DNA from: Rhizobium esperanzae
GTDB taxonomy: Bacteria > Pseudomonadota > Alphaproteobacteria > Rhizobiales > Rhizobiaceae
DNA: 64,000 nucleotides
Direction of reading: 5' to 3'
Assembly: GCF_002204185.1 (NCBI RefSeq)
Contig: NZ_MXPU01000003.1
Location: 1 to 64,000, forward strand
A program made the translations under genes and the position numbers. The stretch's first letter is position 1. Each line of letters starts with the position of its first letter. Of the stretch, positions 16,699 through 25,767 are shown one piece after another. Under the pieces are notes generated by a model, which saw nothing but the letters and a program-made list of their open reading frames with translations, searched no databases and was not told the DNA's origin.

Positions 16699-18831
16699 TC
16701 ACCCCTCCAACTCAACAATCGCACATCCATACCCCCCAAGCTCCAGTCTCCCCATCACCCTCTTTTTCCCATTCAGCAGATCCCGCCCGGCTGGCACACC
16801 ACCCACCGTCACAGCCTGATCCATATAATTCTGCACGAACAGCAGCCGCCGCTCTTCGTTCATCCTCATCGTCACCTCCACACCCTCCGGCAACCCGCCG
16901 ACCAGCGGCTCGATGCCGGCTGGCGCAAACAGCCGTTCCGTCAGCGCCTCGGTCAGCTCCGGCGTGAGATAGGTGCCGAGATAGACCACCTGCCCTCTGC
17001 CGACCCTGCGGGAGGTCGCCATGGGCTGGCCTTCGGCGTAGCGGTTGGACCAGGCGGCGATGACTTCGACATCGGGGCCGATGGTGAGGTTTTCGTAGAA
17101 ATGGCCGGCGGCCATTTCGCGGTTGCCGATCTTGAAGCGGCGGACGCGGCGATTGCTTTCGGCCGGTTTGTTCGGCGGGATGACGAGGCCGCCGGAGCGT
17201 TCCATCACGTCGAAGAGGCCGTTGGCGCCGGGGGCGGCGAGGCGGCCGAAATCTTCGACGCGCACGCCGGTCAGCTTGGAAAGCGCGGTGCCGGGAGCCG
17301 TTTCGCGGATGACGTGGTTGTCTTGCGTGCGGGTGCCGGTGCGCGCGCCGACGACGACAGTGCCGCCTGATGCGGCGAAGGCTTCGAGCCTCGCCGTCCA
17401 TTCGTCCTTCCACATCACCCAATGCGGCACATAGAAGAGCTTCAGCTTGGAAAGATCATCCTCGGGGTGGATGAAGCCGCAGGCAATACCGCGATCGTAG
17501 CAATGCTGATGCAGCAAAATCGCATCGTCCTGCGGGCTCGGCAGGCCGATCGGATAGGTCTTGTGGGCTTCCTGATTGTCGAAATCGGAGCCGGCGATGC
17601 CGACATCCATGCGCACATAGGTGCCGAGGATCTTCGGCTGCAGCGCCGTCATCTCGGTCGCGAAGCGCGTGGCCTCCTCATAGCGGTGGCGGCCGATGTC
17701 GTCATGGTCGATGATGCCCATCCAATAGATCTCGGCGCCGAAATGGGCGGGCCGCCAGCGGAAGAACATCAGGCCGTCGGCGCCGTGGGCGACCGAGGAG
17801 AGCGCCATGCGGCGCAGTTCGCCCGGCTCCGGCGTCAGCGTGCAGAAGCCCGGCTGGCTGCCGAAGCCCGATTGCTGCTCGGGCACGATGTAATTGCCGG
17901 AAAAGCCGCGGCAGATATCGAGATGCAGCGCCTGCACCTTGGCGTGGTTGCCGAGCCGCATGAACTCGTCATAGAGCATCGGATAGATGTCGTAGCCGAC
18001 GAAATCGAGATCCTTGCTGAACTGGCCGCGGAAATCGATGTCCCTCAAGCCGCCGAGATTGTGGAAGACGAACCAGGCGGGTTTCACCGCCCGCAAAATC
18101 TCCACCTGATCGTGCTGGAAACGCGCCGTCGAGAAGGCGAGGAAGCGGTGATAATCCTGCAGATGGCCGGGGCTCGGAAAGGTCGGGCCGAATTCGATCG
18201 GCAGCACCACCTGATCGAAACTGTCATAGGCCGTCGCCCAGAAATCGCCACCCCAGGCAGCGTTGAGCTTTGATATCTCTCGGTATTTATCGGCGAGGAA
18301 GGCCTGGAATTCGCTGAGCGTCGCTTGGGAAAAGCTCTCCGGCATGCTGGTGTTCAGCTCGTTATCGGTCTGCCAGCCGACGACATAAGGATTGTCGCGA
18401 TAGTGCTCGGCTATCGCCCTGGTGATGCGCTTGCTGTGCTCGCGGAAGACCGGGCTTGCCGTGTCGCAATGCTGGCGAGAGCCGTGGCTCATCGGGCGGC
18501 CCTTGCTGTCGATCCTTAAAATTTCAGGGTGGGCAGCGGTCAGCCAGCGCGGCGGCGTCGCCGTCGGCGTGCACATGATCGTATCGACGCCGTGGCGCCC
18601 GAGGATTGATATGGCGCGGTCGAAGAGATCGAAGTCATAGGTGCCGAGCCTGGGTTCCAGAATGTGCCAGGCGAACTCGGCCATGCGCACGACATTGAAG
18701 CCGGCTTTCGCCATGCGCTCGGCATCGCGCTCCCAATAGCTTTCATCGACATGCTCGGGATAATGCGGCACGCCGACCAGGAAGCGGTCTGTTTTGACGG
18801 GGTTCCATACGGAGAGGGTCTTGTCGGACAC
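16699..18831 (-). CDS. GH42-family beta-galactosidase
   Basis: 710 residues, usual for glycoside hydrolase family 42. The TIM barrel opens with GVPHYPEHVDESYWERD; the acid/base Glu158 sits in WQTDNELN and the likely nucleophile Glu318 in IVPEQQSG. A trimerisation domain (VPHWVMW ... GGTVVVGARTG) and a short C-terminal beta domain follow. No signal peptide, so it acts in the cytoplasm on imported oligosaccharides. The start is GTG with AGGAAAG upstream. It is the last gene of a transporter operon, 18 bases after the ATPase gene, which points to import and hydrolysis of a beta-galactoside. Two Cys-rich zinc sites of some GH42 enzymes are not evident. Confidence 0.93.
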   Translation of the reverse strand: MSDKTLSVWNPVKTDRFLVGVPHYPEHVDESYWERDAERMAKAGFNVVRMAEFAWHILEPRLGTYDFDLFDRAISILGRHGVDTIMCTPTATPPRWLTAAHPEILRIDSKGRPMSHGSRQHCDTASPVFREHSKRITRAIAEHYRDNPYVVGWQTDNELNTSMPESFSQATLSEFQAFLADKYREISKLNAAWGGDFWATAYDSFDQVVLPIEFGPTFPSPGHLQDYHRFLAFSTARFQHDQVEILRAVKPAWFVFHNLGGLRDIDFRGQFSKDLDFVGYDIYPMLYDEFMRLGNHAKVQALHLDICRGFSGNYIVPEQQSGFGSQPGFCTLTPEPGELRRMALSSVAHGADGLMFFRWRPAHFGAEIYWMGIIDHDDIGRHRYEEATRFATEMTALQPKILGTYVRMDVGIAGSDFDNQEAHKTYPIGLPSPQDDAILLHQHCYDRGIACGFIHPEDDLSKLKLFYVPHWVMWKDEWTARLEAFAASGGTVVVGARTGTRTQDNHVIRETAPGTALSKLTGVRVEDFGRLAAPGANGLFDVMERSGGLVIPPNKPAESNRRVRRFKIGNREMAAGHFYENLTIGPDVEVIAAWSNRYAEGQPMATSRRVGRGQVVYLGTYLTPELTEALTERLFAPAGIEPLVGGLPEGVEVTMRMNEERRLLFVQNYMDQAVTVGGVPAGRDLLNGKKRVMGRLELGGYGCAIVELEG

Positions 18832-18849
18832 GGGCGTGGTCTTTCCTGA

Positions 18850-19995
18850 TTACTTGTCGAGGATGGTTTTGCGGGCGCTGATCGTGCGCCCGCCATCGGA
18901 TGAAAAGAGATAGAGTTCCCGGGCGTCGAGCTTCAGCGCGACGTTCTGCTCGGCGGCAAAGGGTGCGACGTAGCTGAGCTGCACGGTGATATTGCCGGTG
19001 CCGCTCTCAGAGGCGATGGTCCTGAGATTGCCGGCATCGACATAGAGGATGGTTTCGCGGCCGAGATGCTCGACGAGCCTGATCTGGCCGTGGATCGCCC
19101 CGCCCTCGCCGCCATCGGCGACTATCGATATGTTCTCCGGCCGGACGCCGAGCGTCAGGCTGACGCCTTTCGCCAGCGCTGTCGCCTCCGCCAGTTCCAC
19201 CGTCACCGGCACGAGGCCCGGGGCGGAGACGGTGACATTGCGGCCGGACACACCGTCGACGGTGACGCCGAGAAAATTCATGCGCGGCGCGCCGAGGAAG
19301 CCGGCGACGAAGAGATTGTCGGGATTGCGGTAGAGCTCCAGCGGCGAGCCGACCTGCTCGATGAACCCCTTGTTCAACACAACGATGCGGCTTGCCATAG
19401 TCATCGCCTCCACCTGGTCGTGGGTGACATAGACCATGGTGGCGCCGAGCTCGGCATGCAGGCTGCTGAGTTCGACGCGCATCTGCGTGCGGAGCGCCGC
19501 ATCGAGGTTAGACAACGGCTCGTCGAACAGGAAGACCTCGGGCGAGCGGGTGATCGCCCGGCCGATTGCCACGCGCTGGCGCTGGCCGCCGGAAAGCTCC
19601 TTCGGTCGCTTGTCCAGCTGGTCGTCGATGCGCAGGATCTTGGCGGCGCGGGCGACCGCCGCATCGATCTCGGCCTTGGGGCGCTTGGCCATGCGCAGGC
19701 CGAAGCCCATATTCTCCGCCACAGTCATATGCGGATAGAGCGCATAGGACTGGAAGACCATGGCGATGCCGCGCTCGCCCGGCTCCTCGCGCGTCACATC
19801 ACGGCCATTGATCAGGATCTGGCCCGACGAGATCGCCTCCAGCCCGGCGATGCTCTTCAAGAGCGTGGACTTGCCGCAGCCCGATGGCCCGACCATGACG
19901 ATGAACTCGCCCTGCGCCACGGAAAGATCGATGCCGCGCAGCGCGTGATAGGCGCCGTAATTCTTGTTGATCTCACAAAGTTCGAGGCTGGTCAT
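18850..19995 (-). CDS. Sugar ABC transporter ATPase, UgpC/MalK type
   Basis: 381 residues from the ATG at 19995; an in-frame start at 20028 lacks a good RBS, while GAGAGGG precedes 19995. Walker A is GPSGCGKST, the signature ELSGGQRQR, Walker B VFLFDEPLSNLD, and the switch His lies in VTHDQ. The C-terminal ~130 residues form the MOP/TOBE regulatory domain of the CUT1 subfamily. It powers the permease pair encoded just upstream, and lies 18 bases before the GH42 gene. Confidence 0.95.
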   Translation of the reverse strand: MTSLELCEINKNYGAYHALRGIDLSVAQGEFIVMVGPSGCGKSTLLKSIAGLEAISSGQILINGRDVTREEPGERGIAMVFQSYALYPHMTVAENMGFGLRMAKRPKAEIDAAVARAAKILRIDDQLDKRPKELSGGQRQRVAIGRAITRSPEVFLFDEPLSNLDAALRTQMRVELSSLHAELGATMVYVTHDQVEAMTMASRIVVLNKGFIEQVGSPLELYRNPDNLFVAGFLGAPRMNFLGVTVDGVSGRNVTVSAPGLVPVTVELAEATALAKGVSLTLGVRPENISIVADGGEGGAIHGQIRLVEHLGRETILYVDAGNLRTIASESGTGNITVQLSYVAPFAAEQNVALKLDARELYLFSSDGGRTISARKTILDK

Positions 19996-20032
19996 GTCCT
20001 GGCCCTCTCTTATTGAAACGGAAGACACCGGC

Positions 20033-20884
20033 TCATCCCTTCACCGCGCCCATGGTGAGGCCGGCGATGAAATGCCGCTGCATCAGGAAGAACATCACGA
20101 CGGGCGGCACGGCGACCACGATCGTGCCTGCTGAAACCAGGTTCCAGGCCGAGACCCACTCGCCACGCAGATTGGCAAGGCCCGCGGTGACAGGCTTGAC
20201 GCTGTCGCTGACGGTCAGCACCACGGCCCAGAAATAATCGTTCCAGACGAAGGTGAAGATCAGGATGGCAAGGGCGGCGAGCGCCGGCCGCACCAGCGGG
20301 ATCACCACATGGATGAGCGTCTGGAAGGGCGAAGCCCCTTCGGCCCGCGCCGCCTGGAACAGCTCATCGGGAAGTGCCGCGATGAAATTGCGCATGAAGA
20401 GCGTCGCGAACCCGGTCTGGAAGGCGACGTGGAAGATGATCAGCGCCACCGTGGTATCGATCAGGTCGAGGCGCACCATCAGGTCGCGTACCGGGATCAT
20501 CATGATCTGGTGCGGCAGGAAATTGCCGCCGACGAAGAGCGCGAAGATCAGCATGTTGCCGGGAAAGCGGTAGCGCGACAGCACGAAACCCGCCAGCGTC
20601 GACATGACGAGCACGCCGATGACCGAGGGAACGGTGATAATTAGGCTGTTCAGGAAATAGCGCGCCATCGGCGTGTCGGTGAAGACTGCCCGGTAATTGT
20701 CGATGACGCCGATCTCGGTCGGCCAGCCCCAGAGATTGCCGCCCATCACGTCAGCCGTCGAGCGGAAGGAGGTGAGGACGATCGCAAAGAGCGGGCAGAG
20801 CCAGAGGATGAGCACGACGACGACGGCGAACACATAGAAGCGGCGCTGCCAAGTCGCGGTTTCGGGTATCGGACGAGGATACAT
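20033..20884 (-). CDS. Sugar ABC transporter permease, MalG type
   Basis: 283 residues, six predicted membrane helices. The EAA loop that contacts the ATPase reads EGASPFQTLIHVVIPLVRP near residue 195. The C-terminal GAVKG ending is typical of MalG-like CUT1 permeases. ATG at 20884 overlaps the TGA of the partner permease gene, indicating coupled translation. It belongs to the five-gene beta-galactoside uptake operon. Confidence 0.95.
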   Translation of the reverse strand: MYPRPIPETATWQRRFYVFAVVVVLILWLCPLFAIVLTSFRSTADVMGGNLWGWPTEIGVIDNYRAVFTDTPMARYFLNSLIITVPSVIGVLVMSTLAGFVLSRYRFPGNMLIFALFVGGNFLPHQIMMIPVRDLMVRLDLIDTTVALIIFHVAFQTGFATLFMRNFIAALPDELFQAARAEGASPFQTLIHVVIPLVRPALAALAILIFTFVWNDYFWAVVLTVSDSVKPVTAGLANLRGEWVSAWNLVSAGTIVVAVPPVVMFFLMQRHFIAGLTMGAVKG

Positions 20885-21768
20885 CAGCCTCCCCTCTCTT
20901 CGCTGCGGATGATGTGGGTGAGATACCAGGCGATAAAGACGGCCATGATCACGAAGAGCACCGAGGCAATCGCCGCGCCATAGCCGAAGCGGTAGGAGAA
21001 GATCGACTGCTCGTACATCTGGTAGGCGAGCACCGAAGACGAGCCGAACGGCCCGCCCGCGGTCATCACCGAGATCATGTCGAAGGAGCGCAGCGCGCCG
21101 ACGACAGTCACCGCAATGGCGATGAAGGTGACTTGCGTCAGCTGCGGCAGCACGATGTGGCGCAGCATGTTCCAGCCCCTCGCCCCATCGACGCGCCCTG
21201 CCCCGATCAGCTCTTCGCTCAAATTGTTGAGGCCGGCGAGATAGAGCACCATACAGAAGGTGATCTGCGGCCACAGCGCCGCGATGACGATCGCGAAGGT
21301 GACGAAATGCTCGTCGGAGAGCACTGCCGGCGCCACTGCCCCGAAGGCCCGGAAGATCAGCGCCAGCAGCCCGAAGTCCGGCGTATAGACCCAGGTGAAG
21401 ACGACGCCCACCGTCACCGAGGCCAGCACCAGCGGAATGAAAAACAGTGATTTCAGGAAGCGCATGCCTGCGATTTTCTGGTTGACCAAGAGCGCGATGG
21501 CGAGCCCGATCGGCGGTGCCGCCATGAACATGACGAGCCAGATCAGATTGTTCTTCAACGACACGTATAATTGCGGATCGTTATAGAGCTCGATGTAATT
21601 GCCGAGCCCGATCCACACCATCGGCCCGAACCCATCCCACTCGTGAAAGCTGATCCAGACGCTGCGCACCGCCGACAACAGGATGACAGTGAAGAACAGC
21701 GCGATCGCAGGCGCGATGAGCAAAGTCGGGGTAAGCCACCAACGCTGGCGGCGCCATAATGTCTGCAT
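20884..21768 (-). CDS. Sugar ABC transporter permease, MalF type
   Basis: 294 residues with six membrane helices and the EAA motif RVDGARGWNMLRHIVLPQL around residues 190-208. MalF-like permeases pair with a MalG-like protein, here encoded with a one-base-overlap-type junction downstream. A 200-base gap with a palindromic repeat separates it from the binding-protein gene upstream, which is the usual place for higher expression of the binding protein. Confidence 0.95.
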   Translation of the reverse strand: MQTLWRRQRWWLTPTLLIAPAIALFFTVILLSAVRSVWISFHEWDGFGPMVWIGLGNYIELYNDPQLYVSLKNNLIWLVMFMAAPPIGLAIALLVNQKIAGMRFLKSLFFIPLVLASVTVGVVFTWVYTPDFGLLALIFRAFGAVAPAVLSDEHFVTFAIVIAALWPQITFCMVLYLAGLNNLSEELIGAGRVDGARGWNMLRHIVLPQLTQVTFIAIAVTVVGALRSFDMISVMTAGGPFGSSSVLAYQMYEQSIFSYRFGYGAAIASVLFVIMAVFIAWYLTHIIRSEERGG

Positions 21769-21834
21769 TTCTGGAGCCTCAAATTATATCGGGAGCGGGC
21801 TGATGCCCACCAACACCGCTAACAAGGCGGGCCA

Positions 21835-21930
21835 CTCCCTCCTTCGTCATGCTCGGGCTTGTCCCGAGCATCTGCCCCCTTCGATAGGGCAGCAGATCCT
21901 CGGCACAAGGCCGAGGATGACGTCGAGTGA
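21835..21930. repeat. Palindromic intergenic repeat inside the transporter operon
   Basis: Two small palindromes, CTCGGGCTTGTCCCGAG and CTCGGCACAAGGCCGAG, face each other between the binding-protein and permease genes. Related sequence occurs at about 47108-47225. Stable hairpins of this sort between a binding-protein gene and its permeases often protect the upstream mRNA; here that is inference. Confidence 0.65.
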
Positions 21931-21971
21931 AGAGTACGGCCGTCAACAAGCCGGGAGCGATCCGCCACCCT

Positions 21972-23246
21972 TCAAATCTTATAAATCCGCTTCCGCGTCC
22001 CCTCGAGCCGCGTAAGGATGGCCTTACGCCGGTCGGGCTTAGCCATGAACTCCTGGAAGCCGACGAGGCCGGCCTGGGCCATGTCCGGGTCGCTGTCGCG
22101 GTCGTAATATTGCGAGGTGCCCTGCACCGTCTTCATCGTCTCGACAGCGATATTGACGAGCGGATCCTTACTCGGCGGCAGGTCGTGGCGCGGCGGCACG
22201 TTGCCGCCCGGTTCTAGATAGGCCGCCAGGTTCTCCGGCTTGTAGAAATAGGCGAGGAAATCGCGCGCGCCCTGTTTGTTCTTCGCCTTGGAGGGAATAT
22301 GGACGGAATTAACCGAGAACTCCTCGAAACGGCCGATCTTGGGATCGAGCACCGGGAAGGTTGCGTAGGCGAGCTGCGGCAGGTCCGCTTCGGTGAAGGC
22401 CGAACGCAGGAAGGCGCCGAGGTTCATCATGCCGGCCTTCTTCTGGGCCAGAAGTGCTGCGGCCTCCTGCCAGCCGAAAGAGGTATGGTTCGGGGTGAAG
22501 AAGCCCTTCGAAATCATCGCCTCCCAGTGGTCGAAGACCGGCGTCAGCGCCGGATCGAGATAGCTCATCTCGCCGTTCATCAGCGCCATGTGCCTGTCCA
22601 GCCCGTTGATGCGCAGATTCATCTGATCGAACCAGCCGGCCGCGGGCCACAATTCCTTGGTGCCGATCGCCACCGGGGTGATGCCGGCCGCCTTGCACTT
22701 GTCGCCATAGGCCATGAAGTCCTCGGCGGTCTTCGGCACTGTCAGGCCGTATTGATCGAACACATCCTTGCGGTAGAACATACCCCAGAGCGTGCCGCCC
22801 GTGGGCAGCCCGTATTGTTTGCCGTCATCGGTGACGGCGCCGGCGGTCGCGCCCAGCACGTCCTTGTATTTCTCCTTCTCGAAGAGATCGGAAATATCGT
22901 CGAACAGGCCGCGCTTGACGAAGGCACGCATGCGGTTTCCCGAAAACCAGAAGCAGATGTCGGGCGCGCCGGCGACGAGATAATTGCGGATCGCCGTCTT
23001 GTGCGCCTCGTGGTCCATATTGTTGATGACGACATTGACGCCGGCTTCCTTGCCGAAGCCCGCCGCGATCGACTTCAGCGCATCGAGTGCGGCGCCGTTA
23101 TTCTCGGACGAGATGACGGTGACTTCCTGCGCCTGCGCGATCGCAGGCATCGGAAAGCTGCCCGTGACCGCCGCCGCCGAAACCACCCCCGCCCCTTTCA
23201 GGAAGCTTCTGCGGGTGGTTGAGGGAAAATGCTTTAAGAATACCAT
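21972..23246 (-). CDS. Sugar ABC transporter substrate-binding protein, Tat-exported
   Basis: 424 residues from the ATG at 23246, which has GGGAGGAAT upstream. The N-terminus carries a twin-arginine signal (TTRRSFLKGAG then a hydrophobic AAAVTGSFPMPAIAQA), so it is folded before export. The mature part is a family-1 extracellular solute-binding protein: VTVISSENNGAALDAL, YGLPTGGTLWGMFYRKDVF and a Trp/Tyr-rich ligand cleft. It is the first gene of an operon with two permeases, an ATPase and a GH42 beta-galactosidase, so a galactose-containing oligosaccharide is the probable ligand. Confidence 0.93.
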   Translation of the reverse strand: MVFLKHFPSTTRRSFLKGAGVVSAAAVTGSFPMPAIAQAQEVTVISSENNGAALDALKSIAAGFGKEAGVNVVINNMDHEAHKTAIRNYLVAGAPDICFWFSGNRMRAFVKRGLFDDISDLFEKEKYKDVLGATAGAVTDDGKQYGLPTGGTLWGMFYRKDVFDQYGLTVPKTAEDFMAYGDKCKAAGITPVAIGTKELWPAAGWFDQMNLRINGLDRHMALMNGEMSYLDPALTPVFDHWEAMISKGFFTPNHTSFGWQEAAALLAQKKAGMMNLGAFLRSAFTEADLPQLAYATFPVLDPKIGRFEEFSVNSVHIPSKAKNKQGARDFLAYFYKPENLAAYLEPGGNVPPRHDLPPSKDPLVNIAVETMKTVQGTSQYYDRDSDPDMAQAGLVGFQEFMAKPDRRKAILTRLEGTRKRIYKI

Positions 23247-23422
23247 TGAATTCCTCCCGGTTGATCGATCAACACCGCCTGGCCCGAGCCGCCTCCTCCT
23301 TGGAACGCGCTCGATCAGGCATTCAACGCGCCGATCCGGTGCCCTGACCTCCAACGTACAATCCCGCTGGCTCTGTTGATCGGCGGCCGAACTTATGCAT
23401 AGATTGTCCGACCCCGCAATAA

Positions 23423-23439
23423 TTAATTTACAAAATTAA
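23423..23439. promoter_or_regulatory. Perfect 7-3-7 palindrome, candidate ROK operator
   Basis: TTAATTT, ACA, AAATTAA is an exact inverted repeat 10 bases before the GTG start of the ROK regulator and about 180 bases before the divergent binding-protein gene. AT-rich palindromes of this form are usual targets of ROK repressors such as NagC/Mlc. It probably mediates autoregulation, and perhaps control of the divergent operon. Confidence 0.5.
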
Positions 23440-23449
23440 GGAATTCATC

Positions 23450-24655
23450 GTGAAGCTGAAAGGCGACCAGACCACGGCAAGAGCCATGAACCGACGCCTC
23501 ATCCTCAACCTTCTCAGACGCGAAGGGCCGAGGAGCCGCGCCGATATCGCCACCGTCATCGGCCTCAGCCCCGCCGCCGTCACCTTCGTCGTTTCAGATC
23601 TGCTGGAGGAAGGCATCGTCACCGAGGGCAAGGCCGTGCCCGGCCCGGCCGGCCGCCGGCCGATCCCGGTCGAAATCAATTACGAGCACTCGCTCGCCCT
23701 CGGCTTCAAGCTGATGGTGGATTCCGTGGAATGCGTGGCGACCGATCTCGCCACGAATCCCGTCGCTGCCATGCGTGTGGGCCTTGAGAGCCACGACCCG
23801 GATTATGTCGCCGATCTCTTGGCGGCCACGGTCCCCGAACTGGTGAAACTCGCCGGCCGGCCGAAAGCAAAGCTTGCCGGCATCGGCATCTCCATGCCAG
23901 GCGTCATCAACCACGAGCAGACCGCCTGCGTGCGCAGCCACCGCTTCAAATGGGACAACGTCCCCCTCGCCGCGCTGGTTGCAAGCCGCGTCCACGTGCC
24001 GGTCTGGCTGGAGGACGATACCAATGCCTATGCCATCGCCCAGCAGCTTTTCGGCCTCGGCCGCCAGCACCGCAACATGGCGGTGCTCGCCGTCGGCGTC
24101 GGCATCAGCTGCGCCCTGGTCATCGACGGCAAGCTCTATCGCGGCGCCAATGGCGCTGCCGGCAAGTTCGGCCACACGCTGTTCGAGGAAGGCGGCCGCC
24201 TTTGCGAATGCGGCAAGCGCGGCTGCCTGATGGCCTATCACTCCGAACTGTCGATGCTGCGCCGCTGGCGCGAGGCGACCGGCCGCGGTGACGAACTCGG
24301 CCTCCCAGAACTCCGCGAAGCGCTTTCATCGGGCGACGCGACCGCCACCGCCCTCGTCGCCGAATCCGGCCGCGGCATCGGCACGGCGCTCGCCAACCTC
24401 GTCAACATCACCGATCCCGAAGTCATCGTCGCCGGCGGCGAAGCCGTCTCGCTTGGCGATCCGTTCCTTACCCCCCTTCGCGAAGCCCTCGCCGCCCGCA
24501 CCTTCCGCGCCGCCCCACCGCTGCTCCCCGACTGGGAAGACAATTCCTGGGCGCGGGGAGCGGCGGCGCTGGTGACGCAGAAGATCTTCGATTTCGAATC
24601 ATCTGGGGGCGTGACGGATATTGCGACGCTGGGCGTCAGAGGTTCGGCGGCTTAA
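23450..24655 (+). CDS. ROK-family transcriptional repressor
   Basis: 401 residues, from a GTG with AAGGAA upstream. A winged helix at residues 10-75 (MNRRLILNLLRREGPRSRAD; GLSPAAVTFVVSDLLEEGI) precedes a ROK sugar-kinase-like domain. The domain shows GIGISMPGV, the zinc-binding CECGKRGC motif, and VIVAGGEAVSLGDPF. The residue after GC is Leu-Met-Ala rather than the common Glu. It is transcribed away from the GH42/ABC operon and is its probable regulator, responding to a sugar made by the pathway. Confidence 0.92.
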   Translation: MKLKGDQTTARAMNRRLILNLLRREGPRSRADIATVIGLSPAAVTFVVSDLLEEGIVTEGKAVPGPAGRRPIPVEINYEHSLALGFKLMVDSVECVATDLATNPVAAMRVGLESHDPDYVADLLAATVPELVKLAGRPKAKLAGIGISMPGVINHEQTACVRSHRFKWDNVPLAALVASRVHVPVWLEDDTNAYAIAQQLFGLGRQHRNMAVLAVGVGISCALVIDGKLYRGANGAAGKFGHTLFEEGGRLCECGKRGCLMAYHSELSMLRRWREATGRGDELGLPELREALSSGDATATALVAESGRGIGTALANLVNITDPEVIVAGGEAVSLGDPFLTPLREALAARTFRAAPPLLPDWEDNSWARGAAALVTQKIFDFESSGGVTDIATLGVRGSAA

Positions 24656-24870
24656 GAGAAGAGCGGCGAGTTATCCTGCCGGACAGGTGCTGCCATGCAG
24701 CCGTCGAATCCTATATAAGCCGCCCTCTTCGCGAGGCGCTGGCCGCCCGGAGCTATCCCGAGCGAGTACCGCTTCCGCGGTGGCCCGGTTGCAATTCCCG
24801 TTTACGCGATTACTTCTTTTGCTGGGAGTAAGTTTCCGTCGGTGACAACAAGAAATGATCGGAGCAAGCC

Positions 24871-25137
24871 ATGTGCCGTAACATAAAACCTCTGTTCAAT
24901 TTCGATCCGCCGGCGACGGACGAGGAGATTCATGATGCCGCGCTCCAGTTCGTGCGCAAGCTCAGCGGAACGACCAAGCCGTCGAAGCGCAATGAGGCCG
25001 CGTTCGAACGCGCGGTCAGTTCGATTGCGGCTTGCGCCCGCGAACTGCTCGTTTCACTGGAGACATCCCAACCGCCTCGCGATCGCGAGGAGGTCGCAGC
25101 GAAGGCGCGTGCGAGATCCGCGATGCGGTTCGCGTAA
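24871..25137 (+). CDS. DUF2277 family protein
   Basis: 88 residues with the strongly conserved family opening MCRNIKPLFNFDPPATDEEI, then AALQFVRKLSG and SLETSQPPRDREEVAAKARARS. The fold is a small helical protein; its function is unknown. It is preceded by CGGAGCAAGCC and a 215-base gap without other features. Confidence 0.9.
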   Translation: MCRNIKPLFNFDPPATDEEIHDAALQFVRKLSGTTKPSKRNEAAFERAVSSIAACARELLVSLETSQPPRDREEVAAKARARSAMRFA

Positions 25138-25281
25138 GCCAAGCGTCGTTTTCGCAGGCAGTCTCAGCCGGGCAGATACACTCGCTTACAAGAATGAGGG
25201 TTTCCCGACACATACCTGGTTCAATCATCGACTGAAATGGCGATGCGGCTAATTGGCCGCCAATTCAGGAAGGATGACACG

Positions 25282-25668
25282 ATGAAAATGATTCAGGCCA
25301 TGGCGCTCGCCCTTGCTCTCGGCACTGCTGCGGCAGCGCATGCGGAGCAACCGCTGCAGCGCACCGATCTCGTCAGGAGCGATATCGACGTACCCGGCCA
25401 TGAGGCCGTCCAGGTGCGGGTCGATTTCGCCCCCGGCGTTCTCGCGCCGAGACACGCGCATCCGGGCGAAGAGATCGCTTACGTTCTCGAGGGGACTCTG
25501 GAATATCGGCGCGACGGTGGGGAGCCGGTGACGCTCAAGGCCGGCCAGTCCTTGTTCATCCCCTCCGGCGTAGTGCACTCGGCAAAGAACGTCGGCAGCG
25601 GCAGGGCTTCGGAGTTGGCGACCTATATCGTTCGCAAGGGCGAGGCGCTGGTCGTGCCCGCCAGGTGA
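25282..25668 (+). CDS. Exported cupin-domain protein
   Basis: 128 residues from the ATG at 25282 (AGGATGACACG upstream). A signal peptide (MIQAMALALALGTAAAAHA) is followed by a single cupin barrel: APRHAHPGEEIAYVLEGTLEY is motif 1 with two His and a Glu, and LFIPSGVVHSAKN is motif 2 with the final His. It is therefore a periplasmic metal-binding cupin. Activity cannot be assigned from the sequence. Confidence 0.88.
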   Translation: MKMIQAMALALALGTAAAAHAEQPLQRTDLVRSDIDVPGHEAVQVRVDFAPGVLAPRHAHPGEEIAYVLEGTLEYRRDGGEPVTLKAGQSLFIPSGVVHSAKNVGSGRASELATYIVRKGEALVVPAR

Positions 25669-25683
25669 GGCCGCGTCAGGATT

Positions 25684-25732
25684 GGGGCGGGCGCAGGCAG
25701 CGCTCGCCGCGGGATTGCTAGCCGCCCGCCCC
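25684..25732. terminator. GC-rich hairpin between convergent genes
   Basis: GGGGCGGGC and GCCCGCCCC form a 9-bp stem around a ~30-base loop, midway between the convergent cupin and DUF4168 genes. There is no T-tract on either side, so it is at best a weak or factor-dependent bidirectional terminator. Confidence 0.35.
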
Positions 25733-25767
25733 TCGTCCGACTTGAGGATGGTGCAGGGGTGCGCTGT

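Noticed and set aside
15772..17370. 532-codon open frame on the plus strand
   Set aside because: Only the segment 16039-16375 is protein-like (MBL remnant); the rest crosses repeats and the antisense of the GH42 gene.
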